This document shows, one piece after another, positions 1 through 6,307 of a stretch of 6,307 nucleotides of DNA. The position numbers and the translations under genes were made by a program. The stretch covers positions 1 to 6,307 of the forward strand of contig JAPUGN010000253.1 of assembly GCA_027298165.1 (NCBI GenBank), in the 5' to 3' direction. This DNA is from Nitrospinota bacterium. Its GTDB lineage: Bacteria; Nitrospinota; Nitrospinia; Nitrospinales; Nitrospinaceae. Under the pieces are notes generated by a model. The model had not been told where the DNA came from. It made no database searches and saw only the letters and a program-made list of their open reading frames with translations. Within the stretch, counting starts at the first letter, position 1; the number at the start of each line of letters is the position of its first letter.

Positions 1-2
1 TC

Positions 3-1817
<1,815 letters not shown>

Positions 1818-1861
1818 TCAGCTCCGGACACTCTTTTCTTCTTTCCCAACCTTGTTGCACG

Positions 1862-1893
1862 CGCCCCAGGTCCCGGGCGGGAAGTGTATTTTT
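1862..1893 (+). terminator. weak candidate terminator downstream of uvrA
   Basis: CGCCC (1862-1866) can pair with GGGCG (1875-1879) across an 8-base loop, and a run of five T lies at 1889-1893. The stem is only 5 bp and the T run begins about nine bases after it, so this is not a canonical intrinsic terminator. It is the only stem with a following T run that I find between the uvrA stop and the next gene. Transcription may equally be ended by Rho or read through into the CBS gene. Confidence 0.2.
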
Positions 1894-1929
1894 GTAATAA
1901 ATTCAATAAGATCGCCAGGTCCCTCCGGC

Positions 1930-2094
1930 ATGCGCAGGAAAAAAGGAATCCCCAGCTATCAATCGACATCTTTAGTGGTATCAGGTATTATTCTCCTTAT
2001 GGGGGGTTTCATGGCTCTAATTTCCCATCCTACTTTTACAGATGAAAACCCGCCTTTTCCGAGTTCACAATTGATCAAGGAGGAGGAACTATGA
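1930..2094 (+). CDS. possible small single-span membrane protein (54 aa), unrecognised
   Basis: I do not recognise this protein. Read from the ATG at 1930 it has 54 residues: a basic N-terminus (MRRKK), a hydrophobic stretch at about residues 15-31 (LVVSGIILLMGGFMALI) with the length of one membrane helix, then a polar acidic tail ending KEEEL. The charge pattern would suggest N-terminus in, C-terminus out. The stop TGA overlaps the ATG of the CBS gene as ATGA, which could couple translation. Against it: there is no clear ribosome binding site before 1930, the KEEEL tail is simply the CBS gene's Shine-Dalgarno read as codons, and a promoter-like sequence lies inside it. The frame is open further upstream to a TTG at 1852, and an ATG at 1999 is another possible start. 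It may be chance. Confidence 0.3.
   Translation: MRRKKGIPSYQSTSLVVSGIILLMGGFMALISHPTFTDENPPFPSSQLIKEEEL
1963..1991 (+). promoter_or_regulatory. sigma70-like promoter candidate for the CBS gene
   Basis: TCGACA (1963-1968) matches the -35 consensus TTGACA at five of six bases. TATTAT (1986-1991) matches the -10 consensus TATAAT at five of six. The spacer is exactly 17 bases. Transcription would start near 1998, giving a leader of about 93 bases before the ATG at 2091. No operator-like repeat is evident around it. This would let the CBS gene be transcribed independently of uvrA. Confidence 0.5.
2077..2086 (+). promoter_or_regulatory. strong ribosome binding site of the CBS gene
   Basis: AAGGAGGAGG contains a near-complete Shine-Dalgarno core, GGAGG (2079-2083), seven bases before the ATG at 2091. 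It is the best ribosome binding site in the window and fixes that start. It overlaps the end of a palindrome, TTGATCAA (2071-2078). Confidence 0.8.
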
Positions 2095-2513
2095 AAAAAA
2101 GAAAACGCGCATCCAATCCCAATGAAGAAATTGGCGACTATATGGCCAGTCCCGTTTTGAGCATCGGTCCCGATGCATCGACACAGGAAGCGGCAAAATT
2201 AATGGAATCGAAGCATATTGGATCGCTGATGGTCAAGGAGGGGGAAACCATCCTGGGCATTATCACGGAAACGGATTTAACGCGGAAAATCCTGGCGCAG
2301 GGGTTGCAGGATAAAAACCCCAAGGTCCGTGACATCATGACCGCCCCGCTCCAGACCCTCGACTGTCATGAACCCATTGTGGATGCCAACCAGCTGATGG
2401 CCAACAAAAGGATTCGTCATATCGCTGTTACGGAAAATGATGCGGTGGTGGGCATGCTCTCGGTCAAGGACCTGATCCATTACTACGCCAACCCGCGCAT
2501 GCGGTCCTGGTAG
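2091..2513 (+). CDS. stand-alone tandem CBS-domain (Bateman module) protein
   Basis: This is a 140-residue soluble protein consisting almost wholly of a CBS pair. CBS1 spans about residues 16-72 (YMASPVLSI ... GIITETDLTRKIL) and CBS2 about 80-133 (RDIMTAPLQTL ... GMLSVKDLIHYY). Each repeat ends in the G-h-h-(S/T)-x-x-D-h motif whose Asp typically contacts the ribose of a bound nucleotide (TETD at 59-62, SVKD at 124-127). CBS pairs commonly bind AMP, ATP, SAM or similar ligands and usually regulate an attached or partner protein; here no catalytic domain is attached. The N-terminus is strongly basic (KKRKR), which could aid nucleic acid or membrane contact, but this is inference. The start is fixed by a strong Shine-Dalgarno. 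The gene follows uvrA on the same strand but has its own likely promoter, and it faces the ATP synthase operon. The target and ligand are unknown. Confidence 0.93.
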   Translation: MKKRKRASNPNEEIGDYMASPVLSIGPDASTQEAAKLMESKHIGSLMVKEGETILGIITETDLTRKILAQGLQDKNPKVRDIMTAPLQTLDCHEPIVDANQLMANKRIRHIAVTENDAVVGMLSVKDLIHYYANPRMRSW

Positions 2514-2547
2514 ATTACCGGGCGTATGGATTTAAAATAAACGCCGG
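2506..2547. terminator. hairpin-forming convergent spacer, possible bidirectional termination site
   Basis: Two alternative hairpins are visible between the CBS gene and atpC. The first, on the + strand, pairs 2506-2512 with 2516-2522 (7 bp with one U-G wobble, three-base loop) and includes the CBS stop codon. The second pairs CCGGGCGT (2518-2525, one bulged G) with ACGCCGG (2541-2547) around an AT-rich loop, and it can form in either transcript. They share bases and exclude each other. Neither is followed directly by a good T run; the nearest on the + strand is T6 at 2565-2570, inside atpC. The location between convergent gene ends favours a termination role, but the sequence support is modest. 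Confidence 0.3.
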
Positions 2548-2555
2548 GGAGAGGT

Positions 2556-2966
2556 TTAATCGGATTTTTTGGTTTCGAGGCGGGCGAGGGCACGGAACAG
2601 TTTGTCCTGGGCTTCCTTGAAGGCTTCTCCTTCGAGGTCGGCTTTCTGGAGGAGTTTTTCGGCGGCAACGCGTGCGGCTTCGGCACGATCGTGGTCGATC
2701 TCGTGCAGGAATTCGGCGGACTCGGCCAGCACCGTAACGCGGTTTTCGGTGACTTCGGCGTAGCCGCTACTGACCACCAGCTCGACCACCTCATCGCCCT
2801 TCTCATAGGAGAACCGGCCCGCGCGCATGGTCGTGAACAGGGGCGCGTGATTGGGTAAAATGCCCATATCCCCGTCAATACCGGGGATGTTCACCTGATC
2901 CACTTCCGGGTCGACCACCACTTCCTTTTCCGGGGTCACTAACGTGATTAAGAGTTTTTCCGCCAT
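2556..2966 (-). CDS. atpC: F1Fo ATP synthase subunit epsilon
   Basis: Epsilon is the small rotor subunit of F1. It binds gamma and the c-ring and can inhibit ATP hydrolysis through its C-terminal helices. The 136-residue protein has the usual length. Residues 1-85 form the beta-sandwich domain, with the family-typical stretch IPGIDGDMGILPNHAPL at about 27-43. Residues 88-136 are the charged helical hairpin domain. An IDHDRA motif (I90, D91, R94, A95) matches the IDxxRA ATP-binding motif known from Bacillus PS3 epsilon, and a later R125/R129 pair keeps the RxxxR spacing. It is the last gene of the cluster, six bases after atpD. Its ribosome binding site is weak (AAGGGA, inside the last codons of atpD), which suggests translation coupled to atpD. 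The identification is firm; ATP sensing is inference. Confidence 0.97.
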   Translation of the reverse strand: MAEKLLITLVTPEKEVVVDPEVDQVNIPGIDGDMGILPNHAPLFTTMRAGRFSYEKGDEVVELVVSSGYAEVTENRVTVLAESAEFLHEIDHDRAEAARVAAEKLLQKADLEGEAFKEAQDKLFRALARLETKKSD

Positions 2967-2972
2967 CGTGCT

Positions 2973-4382
2973 TTATCCCTTTTTTAATTTTTCAGCTTTT
3001 TCGTAAACTTCCTCAATCGCACCCACCATGTAGAACGCCTGCTCGGGGATGTCGTCCATTTTGCCATCGATGATTTCCTTGAAGCCTTTGATGGTGTCCT
3101 GAACCTTCACGTATTTTCCGGGAGTTCCGGTAAACGCTTCGGCGACGAAAAACGGTTGTGACAGGTATTTCTGTATTTTCCGGGCGCGCGCCACCAGCGC
3201 CTTGTCTTCCTCGGTCAATTCATCCATACCGAGAATGGCGATGATGTCCTGCAGGTCCTTGTACCGCTGAAGAACCCGCTGAACTTCGCGGGCGATGTTG
3301 TAATGCTCATCACCCACGATCGCCGGATCGAGAATCCGGGAGGTGGAGTCCAACGGATCCACCGCCGGGTAAATACCCAGTTCGGAAATTCTGCGGTTGA
3401 GAACGGTGGTGGCGTCGAGATGCGAGAACGTCGTCGCCGGGGCCGGGTCGGTCAGGTCGTCCGCCGGCACGTAAATCGCCTGAACGGAAGTGATGGACCC
3501 TTTCTTGGTCGAAGTAATGCGCTCCTGCAGGTTGCCCATTTCCGTCGCCAGCGTCGGCTGGTAACCCACCGCGGAAGGAATACGGCCCAACAGTGCCGAC
3601 ACTTCGGAACCGGCCTGCGAGAATCGGAAAATGTTATCGATGAACAAGAGAACGTCCTGCCCGTCGACATCGCGGAAATATTCAGCCATGGTCAGCCCCG
3701 TCAGGCCGACGCGCATGCGGGCGCCGGGGGGTTCCGTCATCTGGCCGAAGATCAGCGCGGTTTTGTCGATAACCTTGGACTCGACCATTTCGTGATAGAG
3801 GTCGTTGCCTTCACGAGTCCGTTCGCCCACCCCGGAGAACACCGAGTAACCGCCGTGCTCGGCGCCGATGCTCCGGATGAGTTCCATGATCAATACAGTT
3901 TTACCAACACCCGCGCCGCCGAACAGGCCGGTCTTGCCGCCTTTCAGGTAGGGTTCAAGCAGGTCGATGACCTTGATGCCGGTCTCCAGCATTTCCATTT
4001 TGGTGTCCTGGTTTTCCAGGGTCGGCGCATCGCGGTGAATACTCCAGGTGACTTCGGATTCAACCGGCGGTTTTTTGTCCACCGGCTCGCCAATGACGTT
4101 CAGGATACGGCCCAGAACATTTTTGCCCACGGGCACGGAGATGGGGCTCCCGGTATCAACTGCGGCCATTCCACGCACCAGACCGTCGGTGGACTGCATG
4201 GCAATGGTACGAACCGAGTTGTCCCCGAGATGCTGGGCCACTTCCAGGGTAATCGTCTCCTCGCTGCCGTTGTCGCCGGACTTTTTGATATGGATGGCGT
4301 TGTAAAGAGCGGGCAGTTCCCCGTCCTTGAAGTTGACATCCACGACGGGTCCAATGACCTGTGTGATGGTTCCTGTGCTCAT
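2973..4382 (-). CDS. atpD: F1Fo ATP synthase subunit beta (catalytic)
   Basis: Beta carries the catalytic sites for ATP synthesis or hydrolysis in the alpha3-beta3 hexamer at the cytoplasmic face of the membrane. The 469 residues match the family length and the protein is complete. Visible elements in order: N-terminal beta-barrel (about 1-80), Walker A GGAGVGKT (155-162), GERTREGND with the catalytic Glu (E187) and neighbouring R188, Walker B DVLLFID (ending D249), the adenine-pocket Tyr in YPAVDP (Y338), and the alpha/beta family signature PAVDPLDSTS (339-348). The C-terminal lever motif, usually DELSEED, reads DELTEED here (387-393), a conservative change. An AAGGAG at 4389-4394, six bases before the ATG, supports the start. 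The gene lies 35 bases after atpG and six before atpC. No damage is seen. Confidence 0.99.
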   Translation of the reverse strand: MSTGTITQVIGPVVDVNFKDGELPALYNAIHIKKSGDNGSEETITLEVAQHLGDNSVRTIAMQSTDGLVRGMAAVDTGSPISVPVGKNVLGRILNVIGEPVDKKPPVESEVTWSIHRDAPTLENQDTKMEMLETGIKVIDLLEPYLKGGKTGLFGGAGVGKTVLIMELIRSIGAEHGGYSVFSGVGERTREGNDLYHEMVESKVIDKTALIFGQMTEPPGARMRVGLTGLTMAEYFRDVDGQDVLLFIDNIFRFSQAGSEVSALLGRIPSAVGYQPTLATEMGNLQERITSTKKGSITSVQAIYVPADDLTDPAPATTFSHLDATTVLNRRISELGIYPAVDPLDSTSRILDPAIVGDEHYNIAREVQRVLQRYKDLQDIIAILGMDELTEEDKALVARARKIQKYLSQPFFVAEAFTGTPGKYVKVQDTIKGFKEIIDGKMDDIPEQAFYMVGAIEEVYEKAEKLKKG

Positions 4383-4388
4383 TCCAAG

Positions 4389-4394
4389 CTCCTT
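4389..4394 (-). promoter_or_regulatory. ribosome binding site of atpD
   Basis: On the - strand, AAGGAG lies six bases before the atpD ATG, in the 35-base gap after atpG. It is the only well-placed, strong Shine-Dalgarno among the atp genes seen here. That agrees with the need for more beta (three copies) than gamma or epsilon (one copy each) per enzyme. Confidence 0.8.
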
Positions 4395-4417
4395 ATACTA
4401 GATAATTTTGTGTGACC

Positions 4418-5272
4418 TCAGCCCTTAAGCGCTTCCGCCCCATTAACAATTTCTATCAATTCCTTGGTGATGTGCGCCTGCCGGGTGCGGTTGTAGAACA
4501 GGGTCAGCTCGCCGATCATTTCCTTGGCGTTGCGGCTGGCGGCATCCATCGCGGTCATCCGGGCGCCGTGTTCGCTGGCACTGGACTCCAGAAACGCGCG
4601 GTAAATCTGCGTCGTCATGTACCGTTTCAATAAGTCTGCGAGGATGGTTTCCTCATCCGGCTCGAAAATATAATCCGTCAGGTCGCTCCCGACTTCCTCG
4701 GGAACAATGGGAAGCAGTTGCTCGCGAATGACTTCCTGTTGAATGATGGATTTGAACTCGTTGTACACCAGGTAAATCCGATCGGTTTTTTTTTCGATGA
4801 ACAGCTGGGCCAGCATTTCGCCAATTTCGACCGCCTTGAGATACTCAAAGTCCTTGGTCCACCCCAGATATTTATCCTCGATCCGGTACGGCCGGTTCTG
4901 GAAAAAATCCATCCCCTTTTTCCCGGCGATAAACAAGGAGATGTCGCGGTCGACATTTTCCGTGATCAGCTGCTGAGCCATCTTGACGATGTTGCTGTTG
5001 AATCCCCCGCACAGTCCGCGGTCGGCCGTGATCACCACCAGGAGCACGCGGTTGCCCTCACGATGATCCAGCAGAGGATGCAGGTCTTTGTGGCACCGTG
5101 CGACGAGATGGTTCATCACGTCCCGCATTTTATGCGCATACGGCCGGGCGGTTTGGATCGCCCGCTGAGCCTTGCGCAGTTTGGAGGCCGAGACCAGTTT
5201 CATGGCCTTGGTCATCTGCTCGGTGTTTTTGACACTCCGAATTCTCTGTTTGACGTCTCGTAAGTTGGGCAT
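4418..5272 (-). CDS. atpG: F1Fo ATP synthase subunit gamma
   Basis: Gamma is the central rotor shaft that turns inside the alpha3-beta3 head and couples proton or sodium flow to catalysis. The 284 residues match the bacterial family length. The N-terminal helix carries the typical run RDVKQRIRSVKNTEQMTKAM (5-24), followed by KLVSASKLRKAQ. The middle Rossmann-like domain includes TADRGLCGGFN. The C-terminal helix ends with the family signature ITKELIEIVNGAEAL (268-282). The N- and C-terminal helices would form the antiparallel coiled coil. The ATG lies six bases after the atpA stop. The nearest Shine-Dalgarno, AAGGAG at 5288-5293, is inside the last codons of atpA and 15 bases from the ATG, longer than ideal, so translation is probably coupled to atpA. 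No chloroplast-type regulatory cysteine insertion is apparent. Confidence 0.98.
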   Translation of the reverse strand: MPNLRDVKQRIRSVKNTEQMTKAMKLVSASKLRKAQRAIQTARPYAHKMRDVMNHLVARCHKDLHPLLDHREGNRVLLVVITADRGLCGGFNSNIVKMAQQLITENVDRDISLFIAGKKGMDFFQNRPYRIEDKYLGWTKDFEYLKAVEIGEMLAQLFIEKKTDRIYLVYNEFKSIIQQEVIREQLLPIVPEEVGSDLTDYIFEPDEETILADLLKRYMTTQIYRAFLESSASEHGARMTAMDAASRNAKEMIGELTLFYNRTRQAHITKELIEIVNGAEALKG

Positions 5273-5278
5273 AAGGGT

Positions 5279-6307
5279 TTAGAAAATCTCCTTAAAGGCA
5301 TTGATCGCATTTTTCAGTTTTTCTTCGGTGTCGTCACTCAATTTTTTCTCTTTGTCGATCGTGTCCATCAGGTCCTTGTGCTTCTCTTCCATGAAGTTCA
5401 GCAGACCGGATCCGAATTTTTTGATGTCACCCACCTTGATGTCGTCCAGCAACCCGCGCACACCGCTGAAAATGGAGATCACCTGTTCCACCATGTTGAG
5501 CGGTTTGTATTGATCCTGTTTCAGGAGTTCCACGAGCCGTTCGCCCCGGAGCAACTGGGCCTGGGTGGCGGCATCGAGGTCACTGCCAAACTGCGCGAAC
5601 GCGGCCATTTCCCGATACTGGGCAAGATCGAGCCGCAACTGACCCGCCACCTGCTTCATGGCTTTGGTTTGCGCGGCACCGCCGACACGGGAAACCGACA
5701 GACCGACGTTGACCGCCGGGCGCACGCCGGAGTAGAACAGATCGGTTTCGAGATAAATCTGGCCGTCGGTAATGGAGATCACGTTGGTCGGGATATACGC
5801 GGACACGTCGCCTGCCTGGGTTTCGATGATCGGCAGGGCCGTCAGGGAACCTGCGCCCAACTCATCGCTCACTTTGGAGGAGCGTTCCAATAGACGCGAA
5901 TGCAGATAAAATACGTCGCCGGGATACGCTTCGCGTCCCGGAGGACGCCGCAGGAGCAGACTCAACTGGCGATAGGCCGCCGCCTGCTTGGACAAATCAT
6001 CGTAAACGATCAGGCAGTGCTGTCCGTTGTCGCGAAAATATTCGCCCATGGCGCATCCGGAATAAGGGGCGATGAACTGCATCGGCGCCGGATCGCTGGC
6101 GGTGGCGGCCACCACCGTGGTGTATTTCATGGCGTCATGTTCTTCCAAAGTTTTCACCACGCGCGCGACGGTCGACCGTTTTTGGCCGATGGCAACATAC
6201 ACGCAGAACATGTTCTGGCCTTTCTGATTGATAATGGTGTCGATCGCAAGGGCGGTTTTACCGGTCTGGCGGTCGCCGATGATCAATTCGCGCTGGCCGC
6301 GGCCAAT
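5279..6307 (-). CDS. atpA: F1Fo ATP synthase subunit alpha (N-terminus cut by window edge)
   Basis: Alpha holds the non-catalytic nucleotide sites of F1 and supplies the arginine finger to beta. The frame is open to base 6307, so 342 C-terminal residues are present and about 160 N-terminal residues lie outside the window. The TTG at 6284-6286 is an internal Leu codon, not a start. Numbering from the edge, I see Walker A GDRQTGKT (11-18, bases 6254-6277), Walker B CLIVYDD (98-104), the DELGAGSLTALPIIETQAGD core segment, and the family signature PAVNVGLSVS (197-206) followed by the arginine finger R207 in SRVGG. The C-terminal helical domain is complete and ends KEIF. It is the first visible gene of the atpA-atpG-atpD-atpC series; the order suggests atpH just upstream, outside the window. 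No defect is seen. Confidence 0.98.
   Translation of the reverse strand: MGRGQRELIIGDRQTGKTALAIDTIINQKGQNMFCVYVAIGQKRSTVARVVKTLEEHDAMKYTTVVAATASDPAPMQFIAPYSGCAMGEYFRDNGQHCLIVYDDLSKQAAAYRQLSLLLRRPPGREAYPGDVFYLHSRLLERSSKVSDELGAGSLTALPIIETQAGDVSAYIPTNVISITDGQIYLETDLFYSGVRPAVNVGLSVSRVGGAAQTKAMKQVAGQLRLDLAQYREMAAFAQFGSDLDAATQAQLLRGERLVELLKQDQYKPLNMVEQVISIFSGVRGLLDDIKVGDIKKFGSGLLNFMEEKHKDLMDTIDKEKKLSDDTEEKLKNAINAFKEIF

Noticed and set aside
2071..2078. TTGATCAA palindrome as an operator
   Set aside because: It is only eight bases, has no second copy nearby, and lies next to the Shine-Dalgarno and not the promoter; chance is likely.
2483..2878. - strand open frame of 131 codons overlapping atpC
   Set aside because: It is out of frame with the clear atpC, extends antisense into the CBS gene end, and has a low-complexity Pro/Lys/Ser composition typical of a shadow.
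3303..4415. Long + strand open frame of 370 codons opposite atpD
   Set aside because: It lies entirely antisense to a perfectly conserved atpD, is rich in His, Arg, Gly and Gln as expected of a reverse-frame shadow of GC-rich codons, and shows no recognisable domain.
4718..5263. + strand open frame of 181 codons opposite atpG, and 5378-5893 opposite atpA
   Set aside because: They are shadows of highly conserved ATP synthase genes, with no domain recognised.
6284..6286. TTG as a start for a shortened alpha subunit
   Set aside because: The codons beyond it to 6307 read IGRGQREL, the conserved lead into the alpha Walker A, so it is an internal Leu.

Overview
The window is an ordinary bacterial chromosomal segment of moderately high GC. 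It has two oppositely oriented gene groups that converge near position 2515-2555. The left group (+ strand) is the C-terminal two thirds of uvrA, then a 273-base spacer, then a short two-CBS-domain protein gene. The right group (- strand) is the downstream part of an F-type ATP synthase operon, read atpA (cut by the window edge), atpG, atpD, atpC. The gene order, the proton/sodium-type F1 subunits and the bacterial-type UvrA point to a Gram-negative-like bacterium. Nitrospinota or a deltaproteobacterial-type lineage would fit the protein style, but that is an impression and not a demonstrated assignment.

Region by region: 3-1817 is UvrA, the damage-recognition ATPase of nucleotide excision repair, with all expected motifs of the included part intact. 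1818-2090 is mostly intergenic. It holds a good sigma70-like promoter candidate (TCGACA, 17 bases, TATTAT, at 1963-1991), a very strong ribosome binding site at 2077-2086, and a possible 54-residue single-span membrane microprotein (1930-2094) whose stop overlaps the next start as ATGA. 2091-2513 encodes the CBS-pair protein. 2514-2555 is a short convergent spacer with hairpin potential. 2556-6307 is the ATP synthase cluster.

The four atp genes encode the F1 head and stalk: alpha and beta form the catalytic hexamer, gamma is the rotor shaft, and epsilon is the rotor-associated regulatory subunit. Spacings of 6, 35 and 6 bases indicate one transcription unit. The delta subunit and the Fo genes are not visible and would have to lie beyond the right edge or elsewhere. 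I see no mobile element, CRISPR array, tRNA or rRNA, and no strong sign of a new biological system. The points most worth a second look are the small overlapping ORF before the CBS gene, the promoter nested in it, and the adenylate-sensing theme of a CBS pair next to an epsilon subunit carrying an IDxxRA ATP-binding motif.
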